From contig NZ_AP019735.1 of assembly GCF_006542665.1 (NCBI RefSeq), positions 2,170,001-2,234,000 on the forward strand: DNA of 64,000 nt, in the 5' to 3' direction. The notes beneath the pieces are model-generated. The model was given only the letters and a program-made list of their open reading frames with translations, had not been told where the DNA came from and made no database searches. Position numbers and translations under genes: made by a program. Positions 29,546 through 38,313 of this stretch are shown in pieces (the first letter of the stretch is position 1; every line of letters begins with the position of its first letter). The stretch comes from Alistipes communis. GTDB lineage: Bacteria > Bacteroidota > Bacteroidia > Bacteroidales > Rikenellaceae.

Positions 29546-31006
29546 ATGAAAATCAAACAGATATTCGCAGTTCTGGCCGTCTCGGCCTCGTTGATGTCCT
29601 GCAATTTCCTCGACGAGTTCGATCCCAACGCCACGACGGCCGGAAATTTCTACACCTCGGAGGCCGACATCGAAACCTCGCTCAACGGGGTTTATCAGTC
29701 GCTCGCGCAGAGCTACTACTACCAGTACAACTACTATTTCACCGACGTGCGGGCACACGTGACCGTCGTGACCGACAGCGGAGCCAGCAGCGGCATTCCC
29801 TATCAGTTCTACAACTATACGCTCACCGAGGAGAACCAGTACGTCTACAACCGCTATACGCAGCTGTTCAAAAGCATTTCGCGAGTCAATACGCTGCTTT
29901 CCCACCTCGACGACGTGACCTATTCCGCCTCCGAGGCGCGCGACACCTACGAGGCCGAAGCGCGTTTCGTCCGTGCGCTGACCTATTTCCATCTGGTCAC
30001 GGAGTGGGGGGACGTGCCGCTGGTGCTGGAACGTCTGGATTCGAAGGACGAGGTGGCGGCCAACAACTACCGTCGCCCCAAAGCGCAGATCTACAAGGCG
30101 ATCTTCGATGATCTCGATTTCGTGCTGGACAGCCCGCTGGCCGATTTCCAGCCCGCTTCGGAGTGCGGCCGGGCCAGCAAGGCCGCTGCGCTGGCGCTTT
30201 ACGGCAAGGCGGCTCTGCAATGCGCCTGCGACGAGGATTTCGCCTCCGAAAAGAGCTCCTACCTGACCACGGCCATCGAGAAGCTCACCTCGGTGTGGGG
30301 GATGCGTCCTTTCGGCGAGCTGTCGGAAATTCCCTACAACCAGATCTGGGACCTCTCCACGCAGAAGTCCTGCCCCGAGAACATCTTCCAGATCAACTAC
30401 GTGCAGGGAAATGCCGATCTCGGTTCGATCTGGAACTACCAGTTCGGCCCCAGCACGACGGGCGTCACCTCCTATAAAATCGGCCAGATGCACAACATGA
30501 CCACCGGAGAGGTCTACGAATCGTTCGATCCGGGCGACGTGCGGCGCAACTACCTGCGCGCGACGACCGTGGCCGGCGTGACCTACTATCATACGATGAA
30601 GTACGCCGATCTGGAATGCGGCGCCAACGGTTACGGCGGCAACAACTGGATCGTGCTGCGTTACGCCGACGTGGCGTTGATGCTGGCCGAAGCCTATTAC
30701 TGGCAAGGCGTTTCGCCGACGGCCGAGACCTACCTGAACATGGTGCGCCGGCGCGCCGGTCTGGCCGACTGGTCGGGCAGCGATCTGCGTCAGGGCATCT
30801 ACGACGAGCGTCTCTTCGAGTTCATTCAGGAGGGGCTGCGCTGGCAGGATGTGCTGCGCATGTACTCGAACGAGGAGATGATCGAGCATTACAACGCCGT
30901 CAATTCCAATTTCTCAGTGAAGGATCTGCTGCTGCCCATTCCCTACAACGAGCGGATTCTCAACCCCGAGGGACTTTACCAGAATCCCGGATACGGGGTG
31001 GAATGA
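29546..31006 (+). CDS. SusD/RagB-family surface ligand-binding lipoprotein
   Basis: This 486-residue lipoprotein has lipobox SLMSC (Cys19), then NFLDEFDPNATTAGNFYTSE and SLNGVYQSLAQSYYY, the standard SusD opening. Four TPR-like repeats carry ARFVRALTYFHLVTEWGDVP. The C-terminal part, with EERLFEF-type LYDERLFEFIQEGLRWQDVL-like sequence, is the usual RagB/SusD ending. It is the lid of the SusC barrel and holds substrate at the outer-membrane surface. It starts 12 bases after susC. Confidence 0.95.
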   Translation: MKIKQIFAVLAVSASLMSCNFLDEFDPNATTAGNFYTSEADIETSLNGVYQSLAQSYYYQYNYYFTDVRAHVTVVTDSGASSGIPYQFYNYTLTEENQYVYNRYTQLFKSISRVNTLLSHLDDVTYSASEARDTYEAEARFVRALTYFHLVTEWGDVPLVLERLDSKDEVAANNYRRPKAQIYKAIFDDLDFVLDSPLADFQPASECGRASKAAALALYGKAALQCACDEDFASEKSSYLTTAIEKLTSVWGMRPFGELSEIPYNQIWDLSTQKSCPENIFQINYVQGNADLGSIWNYQFGPSTTGVTSYKIGQMHNMTTGEVYESFDPGDVRRNYLRATTVAGVTYYHTMKYADLECGANGYGGNNWIVLRYADVALMLAEAYYWQGVSPTAETYLNMVRRRAGLADWSGSDLRQGIYDERLFEFIQEGLRWQDVLRMYSNEEMIEHYNAVNSNFSVKDLLLPIPYNERILNPEGLYQNPGYGVE

Positions 31007-31016
31007 TTCGAAGACG

Positions 31017-32441
31017 ATGATACGCCTGAAAAACATGCCGCATATGCTGTGGATCGCGGGGCTCGCCCTGATCGCCGCCTGTTCGGACGGCGGCGGGGAG
31101 GAGCGGCCCGGGCCGCAGCAGACCGCCCTTTCGATCGTCTGGACGCCCGAAGCGCCCGCGGCCGGGCAGTCCGTGCGCTTCTCGCTCGGCGGCGACGTGT
31201 CGAACGTCCGCAGTGTGCTGTGGATGTTCGGCGACGGCAAGACCTCTTCGGCGGCAGCCGGCGGAGAGGTCGACCATGCCTATGCCGCTGCCGGAGACTA
31301 CACGGTGAAAGCCGCCGTCACACCGGTCGCGGGTTCGATGAGCGAACTGTCGCGATCGATCTCGGTGAGTGATACCGAAGCCGCCATGGTCGTGAGCAAC
31401 GATTTTCCTGCGTGTCGGGAGGAGGTCGTCTTTTCGCTCAACCGGATGACCGGCGTCACGGGCGTGAGCTGGGATTTCGGCGACGGCAGCGAACGCCGGC
31501 AGACCGCTTCGGCTTCGGAGACGCTCACGCACAGCTATGCCGAGGAGGGCCGTTACACGGTTCGGGCGGAGGTCGCCTATGCCGACGGCGGTACCGAAAC
31601 GCTGATGCGCCAGATCGAGGCGGCGGGACTTTCGCTGAGCTGGGCGTGCCGCAATTTCGATCCCTCGAAGATGTGGATCATGGCCCATCGCGGCAACACG
31701 AAGAACGGCTACGAACTGCCGCCCAACTCGATGGCGGCGTTCCGCCGCTGTGTGGAGCTGGGATGCGTGGAGTTCATCGAGACCGACGTGCAGATTACCA
31801 AGGACGGCGAAGTCATCTGTCTGCACGACAATTATCTGAGCCGTTTCACCGATTACAACGACTACGCTTCGGGCAAGGGCATGGTCGCCGATTTCACGTT
31901 GGAGGAGCTGGGGCGCTTCCGTCTCAAAACCACCGACGGCAAGGTTTCCGACCAGAAGATCCCGACGCTGGAAGAGGTGCTCATGGAGTTCCGGGGCAAG
32001 GTGTGGTTCAATCTGGACAAGTGCATGGAGAGCGACGTGAGCATCGAGAAGGTCTACGACGTGGTCGAACGCTGCGGCTGTCTCGACCGCGTGCAGTTCT
32101 ACATCTCCGACGACACCGACCGCGCCGACTGGCTTTCGCGGCAGAAACCGCAGGGGATCATCGCGCCCCATGCCAACAAGGAGGAGGTGTTGACCCGGAT
32201 GGCGGCCTACTCGCCGGTCTACATGATCCAGACCTCGACGCAATACGCGGGTGCCTCGTGGATCTCGTCCATCAACGCGCGGGCGCTCTCGGTCACCAAT
32301 CTGCTCGACGACGAAGGGCAGGCGTTCTACAACGGCAACACGACCGTAATGGACGGTTTCGTCTCCGCGGGCGTGCGTATGATCCAATGCGACTATCCCG
32401 CTGAAATGGACGAATACCTCCGGGGCAGGGGGAAACGCTAA
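31017..32441 (+). CDS. PKD-domain lipoprotein with glycerophosphodiester phosphodiesterase domain
   Basis: This 474-residue lipoprotein has lipobox ALIAAC (Cys22). Two PKD-like beta domains follow (about 38-118, WMFGDG; about 122-203, SWDFGDG). A GDPD TIM barrel (about 218-470) hydrolyses glycerophosphodiesters to glycerol-3-phosphate and an alcohol. Catalytic H224-R225, metal-binding E255 and D257 (FIETDVQ) and H270 (CLHDNY) are present. The usual PEN glutamate is replaced: the sequence is LPPNS, with E233 three residues before, so metal geometry or specificity may differ. It starts 10 bases after susD, so it is probably surface-exposed and acts before import. Confidence 0.85.
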   Translation: MIRLKNMPHMLWIAGLALIAACSDGGGEERPGPQQTALSIVWTPEAPAAGQSVRFSLGGDVSNVRSVLWMFGDGKTSSAAAGGEVDHAYAAAGDYTVKAAVTPVAGSMSELSRSISVSDTEAAMVVSNDFPACREEVVFSLNRMTGVTGVSWDFGDGSERRQTASASETLTHSYAEEGRYTVRAEVAYADGGTETLMRQIEAAGLSLSWACRNFDPSKMWIMAHRGNTKNGYELPPNSMAAFRRCVELGCVEFIETDVQITKDGEVICLHDNYLSRFTDYNDYASGKGMVADFTLEELGRFRLKTTDGKVSDQKIPTLEEVLMEFRGKVWFNLDKCMESDVSIEKVYDVVERCGCLDRVQFYISDDTDRADWLSRQKPQGIIAPHANKEEVLTRMAAYSPVYMIQTSTQYAGASWISSINARALSVTNLLDDEGQAFYNGNTTVMDGFVSAGVRMIQCDYPAEMDEYLRGRGKR

Positions 32442-32467
32442 ACCTTAAAACGATAAAATACATCACA

Positions 32468-34330
32468 ATGAAACGAATCCTTTCAATTCTGAGCGTCGCG
32501 ACGCTCTTCGTGCTGATCGGATGCACGGACAGCAACGACGATATGGAGATCGTATACGACTCGATCATCGAACCCGATTTTACCGTCGCGGCCGCCGAAA
32601 TCGTGGCGGGCGTGACTCCCGTAACCTTCACCAACACCACCTCCGTGGAGGGTACGACCGTCGCGGAGTATTTCTGGCACTTCGGCTTCTCGGGCGAAGG
32701 CAACTGGTCGGAAGAGGCCGAACCCGATCCGATCGTCTACAATCAGGCGGGCGAATACACGGTGACGCTCACGGCGTGGGGCGCCGACGGCAACCGCGCG
32801 ACCGTGAAAAAGGTCGTCACCGTGCTGGCCGACAACGTCGTGCCGACGGCCGATTTCAGCTATTCGCCGATGATGGTCAACGTCGGCGACGAGGTGACCT
32901 TCACCGACAAGTCGACCGATTCCGACGGCGAGATCGTCTCGCGCGAATGGGTGTTCCCCGACGGTTCGACCTCGACGGAGACGAATCCCTCCTACACCTT
33001 CACGCAGAAGGGTATGTTCCAGGTCAAGCTGACCGTCGCCGACGACCGCGGCGGTGAAAGCAGCGCGACCAAGTCGATCAACGTCCGCGACGGCGACGTG
33101 TCGGATTTCACGCTGCTGTGGTCGACCGAGGTCGCTTCGGCCGATGCGCTTTGCGATGCCAACGTAGTGACGGTGAGCGATCTGGGTTATGTTTATGCCG
33201 TGACCGGCGACGGCAAACTGGTGGCGCTCGACGCCGAGGGTGCCGTGGCGTGGGAATACGATGCCGCCGCGCAGGACAAGGTCAATCTCAGAAAGGAGAT
33301 CGCCTACCCGTCGGTAGATGCCGACGGTACGGTCTACTGGGTGGCGCACGCCTACGGCGACGATTCGGCCGTCCCGACCGTCTATGCGTTCGAGGGTTCG
33401 ACGGGCTCCGTGCTCTGGAAGAACCAGACGGCCTACGCCGCAGGCGCCCGCATCGCCTTCTCGACGCCGAGCGTCGGCCCGAACATGGTCGTCGTCGGCA
33501 GCCGGGGCACGAACGGCGCGATCCGCGGATTCGAGAAATCGTCGGGACGCAATACGGCCCAGGCCACTCCGGCCAACGGCGGCGGTACGTCGGGCACGAT
33601 CGTCCTCAAAAACGGCGTGGTGATCTTCACCAATACGGGCGAATACGGCTACGGCATCATGGTTCCCGACGATCAGTTCGTTTGGAGCCCCGTTCCGACG
33701 GCCGATACGTTCGCACCCGGCAAGACGCTCTCGGCCGGCCGCTGCCAGCCCTGCGTCGGCGCCGACAACTGCGTCTACCTTCCGGGCAAGATCAAGGAGG
33801 GCAGCGGCGGTTCGTGGAACATCGCCTGCTTCGACTGCACGAATCTGACGGCCTCCTCGACCAAAACGCCCAAATGGAGCGTCGCCGTGCCCGACGGATT
33901 CGTTCAGGGCGGCGCCTCGCTGAGCGCCGACGGGCAGACGCTCTACATCGTGGCCGATGCGGCGACGCCTTCGACCGTCTACGCGCTCAGCACCTCGAAC
34001 GGTTCCACCGTCTGGTCGTATCCGCTCGATGCGCACTGCAACAGCGTTCCGGCGGTGGACAACCTCGGACAGGTGCATGTCGCCACCGAGACCGGACACT
34101 ACGTCGTGCTGTCGCCCGACGGCAAGCCGGTCTACGACGAACAGATCGCCGACATGTTCGAGGGTTCGGTCTCGATCTCCGAGTGGGGCTACTCCTACGT
34201 GCTGGGCAAAGACGCTTCGGCGGGCAAGCTCAAGGTCTACGCGGTGGCGCTGCCGGGCGTAAACTCCGCCGCGGCGTCGGCTTGGTCGCAGTACGGCCGT
34301 AACGCACGCCATATCAACTATCAGCAATGA
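32468..34330 (+). CDS. PKD and PQQ-like beta-propeller surface lipoprotein
   Basis: This 620-residue lipoprotein has lipobox LIGC (Cys19). Two PKD domains follow at about 45-120 and 125-210 (EWVFPDGS, YTFTQKG). An eight-blade-type PQQ/BamB-like propeller runs from about 215 to the end, with repeats such as GKLVALDAEGAVAWEYDA, VYAFEGSTGSVLWKN and VYALSTSNGSTVWSY. No catalytic residues are evident. In its position after SusD and a lipoprotein enzyme it most plausibly binds substrate at the cell surface, analogous to surface glycan-binding proteins. That is inference. It is spaced 26 and 24 bases from its neighbours. Confidence 0.78.
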   Translation: MKRILSILSVATLFVLIGCTDSNDDMEIVYDSIIEPDFTVAAAEIVAGVTPVTFTNTTSVEGTTVAEYFWHFGFSGEGNWSEEAEPDPIVYNQAGEYTVTLTAWGADGNRATVKKVVTVLADNVVPTADFSYSPMMVNVGDEVTFTDKSTDSDGEIVSREWVFPDGSTSTETNPSYTFTQKGMFQVKLTVADDRGGESSATKSINVRDGDVSDFTLLWSTEVASADALCDANVVTVSDLGYVYAVTGDGKLVALDAEGAVAWEYDAAAQDKVNLRKEIAYPSVDADGTVYWVAHAYGDDSAVPTVYAFEGSTGSVLWKNQTAYAAGARIAFSTPSVGPNMVVVGSRGTNGAIRGFEKSSGRNTAQATPANGGGTSGTIVLKNGVVIFTNTGEYGYGIMVPDDQFVWSPVPTADTFAPGKTLSAGRCQPCVGADNCVYLPGKIKEGSGGSWNIACFDCTNLTASSTKTPKWSVAVPDGFVQGGASLSADGQTLYIVADAATPSTVYALSTSNGSTVWSYPLDAHCNSVPAVDNLGQVHVATETGHYVVLSPDGKPVYDEQIADMFEGSVSISEWGYSYVLGKDASAGKLKVYAVALPGVNSAAASAWSQYGRNARHINYQQ

Positions 34331-34354
34331 ACAACCGAAAAATAACCGACTGAA

Positions 34355-36391
34355 ATGAAAAAGTATCTGTTGTTTCCGTTGTGCGCGGCACTCTGTCTGC
34401 TGGCGGGATGCGCCGACGATTTTCCGACGGAACTGAACCACAATTATTATCAGGACGACACCCCGCCCGCCGAGCCCGACATCACGGAGCAGACGGTCAA
34501 GCTCGGCACCTACAACCTCTGGATCTCGAACAAGGGTACGGGCGACTATGTCTGGACGCATCGCCGCGACATCCTCGCGCAGTCGATCGTCAACAACGAC
34601 TGGGACATCTTCGGATTCCAGGAGGCCAACAGTACGATCCAGAGCGAACTGCCGACGCTGGTGGCGGGCAAGGGCGGCAACTACGAATGGTGGTTCGTCG
34701 GCCGCGATTCGCAGGACGGCAAGAACGGCGAGGCGCTGGGCATCGCCTACGATCCCGACCGGTTCGAACTGAGCGACCGGCACTATTTCTGGCTCTCACC
34801 GACGCCCGACGAGATGAGCTACGGCTGGGACGAGGTGAGCTACCACCGCATCGCCTGCTGCGCCGTGGTGACGGACAAGGCTTACGGCAAGCAGTTTTTC
34901 ATGATGGTGACGCACATGCCGCTGGCCGACATGGCGCGTTCGGAGGCCGCGAAGGTCATCATCGAGCGCGAGCAGATGTACAACACGCTGGGGATGCCCT
35001 CGGTGCTGGTCGGCGACATGAATGCCACGCAGGACGACGCCGCTTCGGCGACGTTCCGCACCCATTGGGAGGACGCCTATCAGGCGACGGATCCGGCGTT
35101 CGTCGACGGTCCCGTCGGCACGTTCAACGGGCACAAGACCTCGACCGACCTTTCGGTCTCGACGGCCCGCATCGACTACATCTACACGCGCGGTCAGCTG
35201 TCGCTGAAAACCTATAAGGTGGACAATTCGATCTACGAGGGCATCTATCCCTCCGACCACTGTCCGGTGACGATTCAGGTCGATTTCGACTACGATGCGC
35301 CCGAAGCGCCCGAAATCGAGGGCAGCGGCACCGCCTCCGATCCGTGGAAGATCAGCTCCCCGGCCGACTGGAACGCCGTGGCCGAGTCGATCAACTCCGG
35401 TGCGGCCGACGCCGTATACCTCTCGACGGCCTGCTACGAATTGAGCGCCGACATCGATTTCGAGGGTCAGAGCGCAGTGCCCGTCTCGTTCGAGACCGGA
35501 AGTCTGGTCTATTTCGGCGGCGTGTTCGACGGCAAGGGCCACACGATCCGAAACGTGAAGACGACCGCGTCGGGCGAGTCCTTCGGACTGTTCGGCGGCA
35601 ACGAGGGGACGATCAAAGATCTCGCGGTGGAGAACCTCGCGCTCTCGACGGCCTTCAAGACCGCCGGAGGCATCGTCGGAACGAACCGCGGCGTGATCGA
35701 CGGCGTCACCTTCCGGGGCGAGATCATCGGTTCGGGCAAGGCGGCCGTGCTGGGCGGTATCGCGGGCCAGAATCAAGGCGTCATCATCAATTGCGGCAAC
35801 CGCGGCGGCAAAATCGAAGCCGTCGAGCTGGACAAAGGCGTGAAAGGCGAGAACCTCGGCGGCATCGCCGGCCAGATCTCCAAGGGCAGCGACGGCAAGG
35901 GCAATTATATCGTCAACTGTTACAGCTGGATCGAGCGGGTCGCTTCGAACAACAACAACATCGGCGGTATCGTCGGCATCGTCAGCGACGACAGTTTCGT
36001 CGTCAACTGCTATTCGACGCTGGCCGACGTCTCCCAGAACGATTCGTTCGCTTCGTCGGTGGGCTACAACAAAAAGGGCAACGTACAGAACGTCTACGGT
36101 AACGAAGCCTGCCCCTCGGGCAAGAAGAATCCCGACTGGATCGTCGGCAACGACTCGAAGCAGGACGGTTCGGTATGGGCGGAGAGCCTCGGGCTGCTGC
36201 TTTCGCTCGACGAAATGAAATCGGGTGCCGTCACGGTGCCTTCGTCCGGACAGGAATGCGCTTCTTTCACGGAGGCGCTGAACGCCGGAGCCGAAATCTA
36301 TGCGTCGACGCCGGCCGAGACGCTTCCGGCCAAACCGGAGACGGCCGTCCGCAAATGGGTGGATTCGGACACCTATCCGGTACTGGAATAA
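34355..36391 (+). CDS. Endonuclease/exonuclease/phosphatase-fold lipoprotein with GLUG-like tail
   Basis: This 678-residue lipoprotein has lipobox LLAGC (Cys19). The EEP domain (about 48-312) has the full metal-phosphodiesterase set: N54 (TYNLW), E90 (FQEAN), H187 (VTHMPL), D221/N223 (GDMNAT), D274 (DYIY) and D301-H302 (SDHCPV). EEP members include DNases, sphingomyelinases and inositol phosphatases, so substrate is open. From about 320 onward comes a beta-helix-like region with GLUG-type repeats (FGGVFDGKGHTIRNV, FGLFGGNEGTIKDLAV, GGIAGQNQGVIINC), like the lipoproteins at 49-62 kb. A terminator-like hairpin follows. Confidence 0.82.
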   Translation: MKKYLLFPLCAALCLLAGCADDFPTELNHNYYQDDTPPAEPDITEQTVKLGTYNLWISNKGTGDYVWTHRRDILAQSIVNNDWDIFGFQEANSTIQSELPTLVAGKGGNYEWWFVGRDSQDGKNGEALGIAYDPDRFELSDRHYFWLSPTPDEMSYGWDEVSYHRIACCAVVTDKAYGKQFFMMVTHMPLADMARSEAAKVIIEREQMYNTLGMPSVLVGDMNATQDDAASATFRTHWEDAYQATDPAFVDGPVGTFNGHKTSTDLSVSTARIDYIYTRGQLSLKTYKVDNSIYEGIYPSDHCPVTIQVDFDYDAPEAPEIEGSGTASDPWKISSPADWNAVAESINSGAADAVYLSTACYELSADIDFEGQSAVPVSFETGSLVYFGGVFDGKGHTIRNVKTTASGESFGLFGGNEGTIKDLAVENLALSTAFKTAGGIVGTNRGVIDGVTFRGEIIGSGKAAVLGGIAGQNQGVIINCGNRGGKIEAVELDKGVKGENLGGIAGQISKGSDGKGNYIVNCYSWIERVASNNNNIGGIVGIVSDDSFVVNCYSTLADVSQNDSFASSVGYNKKGNVQNVYGNEACPSGKKNPDWIVGNDSKQDGSVWAESLGLLLSLDEMKSGAVTVPSSGQECASFTEALNAGAEIYASTPAETLPAKPETAVRKWVDSDTYPVLE

Positions 36392-36401
36392 TCCGCATAT
36401 C

Positions 36402-36440
36402 GGCGGAAGGCCGTGCCCTACGGCAGGCCTTCCGCCTTTT
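36402..36440 (+). terminator. Terminator-like hairpin inside the phosphodiester locus
   Basis: Perfect arms GGCGGAAGGCC and GGCCTTCCGCC with an apical loop are followed by TTTTG. It lies in the 76-base gap between the EEP-GLUG and GDPD genes, the largest gap among the effectors, and may lower expression of the three distal genes. Confidence 0.65.
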
Positions 36441-36467
36441 GTCAAATTTGAAAAAAAACGATTGAAA

Positions 36468-37385
36468 ATGAAAAGTTTGCTGATATTATTCGGCGCGGCG
36501 GCACTCCTCTGCTCGTGCGCGTCGCAACCTGAACCGGCCGCCGGCCGCCGCACGGACCGGATTCTGGCCGAACTGCACGATCCCGCATCGAAAAAAGTGT
36601 TGGTCGTCTCACACCGCGGCGACTGGCGCAACTGGCCCGAAAACTCGATCGACGCCATCGAGTCCGTGATCGCGATGGGCGTGGATGTCATGGAGATGGA
36701 TCTCAAACTGACCAAGGACAGCGTACTGGTGCTCTGCCACGACAAGACGATCGACCGTACGACCAGCGGAAAAGGCCGAGTCTGCGACATCACCTACGAC
36801 TCGATCCGCCGCTGCGTGCTCCGTACGGCGCACAATCAGAAGACCGATCTGCGGATGCCGACCCTGCGCGAAGCGTTAGAGGTCTGCAAAGACCGCATCG
36901 TGGTGAACATCGATCAGGGGTACGAATATTACGACCTCGCGCTGGCCGTCACCGAGGAGCTGGGCGTCACGGATCAGGTGCTCATCAAGGGCAAGCGTCC
37001 GGCGGAGGTCGTGGCGGCGAAGTTCGCCGCCTATCCGCACAACATGATGTACATGCCGGTCATCGACATCCTCAAACCGCAGGGACGCGAACTCTTCGAG
37101 GAGTACCAGAAATCGGAAAAGCAGCCGTTGGCCTACGAAGTCTGCTGGGACGAATATACGCCCGAGGTGGAAGCCTGCATGAAACGCATCGTGGACGGCG
37201 GTTCGAAGCTCTGGGTGAACTCGCTCTGGCCGTCGCTCTGCGGCGGGCTGAACGACGACCGCGCTTTCCGGGGAGAGACGGAGGAGGTCTACGGCCGGTT
37301 GCTCGACATGGGGGCGACTATCATCCAGACCGACCGTCCCGAACTGCTGATCCGCTATCTCGAATCGAAAGGACGCCGCGGGTAA
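36468..37385 (+). CDS. Glycerophosphodiester phosphodiesterase lipoprotein
   Basis: This 305-residue lipoprotein has a lipobox around LLCSC (Cys17) and a complete GDPD TIM barrel: H49-R50, the PEN glutamate E58, metal ligands E76 and D78 (MEMDLK), and H91 (CHDKTID). It should release glycerol-3-phosphate from deacylated phospholipids or other glycerophosphodiesters. Start MKSLLILFGA at 36468 follows an A-rich leader; the longer open frame upstream is Arg-rich shadow. It is a near-duplicate of the gene at 48.5-49.4 kb, with one mismatch in 180 aligned bases in the middle of the gene. Unlike the PKD-fused GDPD upstream, its catalytic set is canonical. Confidence 0.93.
   Translation: MKSLLILFGAAALLCSCASQPEPAAGRRTDRILAELHDPASKKVLVVSHRGDWRNWPENSIDAIESVIAMGVDVMEMDLKLTKDSVLVLCHDKTIDRTTSGKGRVCDITYDSIRRCVLRTAHNQKTDLRMPTLREALEVCKDRIVVNIDQGYEYYDLALAVTEELGVTDQVLIKGKRPAEVVAAKFAAYPHNMMYMPVIDILKPQGRELFEEYQKSEKQPLAYEVCWDEYTPEVEACMKRIVDGGSKLWVNSLWPSLCGGLNDDRAFRGETEEVYGRLLDMGATIIQTDRPELLIRYLESKGRRG
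36908..37207 (+). repeat. Near-identical block shared with the second GDPD gene (inverted)
   Basis: Bases 36908-37087 differ at one position from the complement of 48781-48960. Bases 37148-37207 are identical to the complement of 48661-48720. The 60 bases between carry five differences. Synonymous sites are conserved, unlike the neighbouring paralogous transporter genes. Confidence 0.9.
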
Positions 37386-37395
37386 CGATACGATC

Positions 37396-38277
37396 ATGAA
37401 AAAAGTGCTGTTCTGTATCGCCGCCCTCTGCGCGGCGACGACGGGTGGCTTCGCGCAGAGCTTCTCTGCGGCGACCTACAACGTGCGCCAGCTCAATGCC
37501 GGAGATGATGCGAGGGGCGACGGCTGGGAGCGGCGGCTTCCGGTGATCGCCTCGCTGATCCGTTACCACGATTTCGACATTTTCGGAGCTCAGGAGGTGT
37601 TCCACAGCCAGCTTCTGGATCTTCTCGCGGCGCTTCCCGGTTACGGCTACACCGGCGTCGGACGCGACGACGGGGCCGAGGCGGGCGAATATGCGGCGGT
37701 GTTCTACAAGAAAGACCGTTTCCAACTGCTCGACTCGGGGCATTTCTGGCTTTCGGAGGAACCCTCGCGTCCGAGCAAGGGCTGGGATGCCAAATATGTC
37801 CGCATCTGCTGCTGGGGCCGGTTCCTCGATCGGGAGAGCGGCGAGCGGTTCTGGTTCTTCACGCTCCATACCGATCACAAGGGCCGGCGTGCGCAGGTCG
37901 AAAGCTGTCGGCTGGTGGTCGACCGCATTCGGACGATGTGCCGCGGCGAGCGCGCCGTGCTCACGGGAGATTTCAACGTGGGCCAGACGAGCGAAAGCTA
38001 TGCCGTGCTGCGCGATTCGAAGCTGCTGTTCGACGCTTGCGATCTGGCCGAACTCCGCTATGCCGAGACCGGCACCGAGAACGGCTTCGATCCCGACCGC
38101 AAGACGTTCCGGTGCATCGACTATCTCTTCGTGACCGAAGGATTCCGCGTGCTGCGCTACGGCATCCTGACCGACACCTACCGTACGAAGGAGCCCGCCG
38201 GTAGCGCGAAGCCCTACCGTGCACGGACTCCGTCGGATCATTTTCCGGTGCAGGTCGAACTGACCTTCGCCGAATGA
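37396..38277 (+). CDS. Secreted endonuclease/exonuclease/phosphatase-family enzyme
   Basis: This 293-residue protein has a Sec signal (about 1-21, GGFAQ) and no lipobox, so it is likely periplasmic or secreted. A single EEP domain has N29 (TYNVR), E67 (GAQEVF), H158 (TLHTDHK), D192/N194 (TGDFNVG), D242 (IDYLF) and D281-H282 (SDHFPV), a complete Mg-dependent phosphodiesterase/phosphatase site. It starts 10 bases after the GDPD stop. Being separate from the EEP-GLUG lipoprotein, it may act on a later product in the periplasm. Bond specificity cannot be told from sequence. Confidence 0.88.
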   Translation: MKKVLFCIAALCAATTGGFAQSFSAATYNVRQLNAGDDARGDGWERRLPVIASLIRYHDFDIFGAQEVFHSQLLDLLAALPGYGYTGVGRDDGAEAGEYAAVFYKKDRFQLLDSGHFWLSEEPSRPSKGWDAKYVRICCWGRFLDRESGERFWFFTLHTDHKGRRAQVESCRLVVDRIRTMCRGERAVLTGDFNVGQTSESYAVLRDSKLLFDACDLAELRYAETGTENGFDPDRKTFRCIDYLFVTEGFRVLRYGILTDTYRTKEPAGSAKPYRARTPSDHFPVQVELTFAE

Positions 38278-38313
38278 CGATCCCGCAACCTGAAACCATT
38301 TTCCGACAAACGA

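Noticed and set aside
26051..30889. 1612-codon open frame on the minus strand
   Set aside because: It lies opposite the unmistakable susC and susD genes; its translation is Arg/His/Val-rich low complexity, typical of antisense frames in GC-rich DNA.
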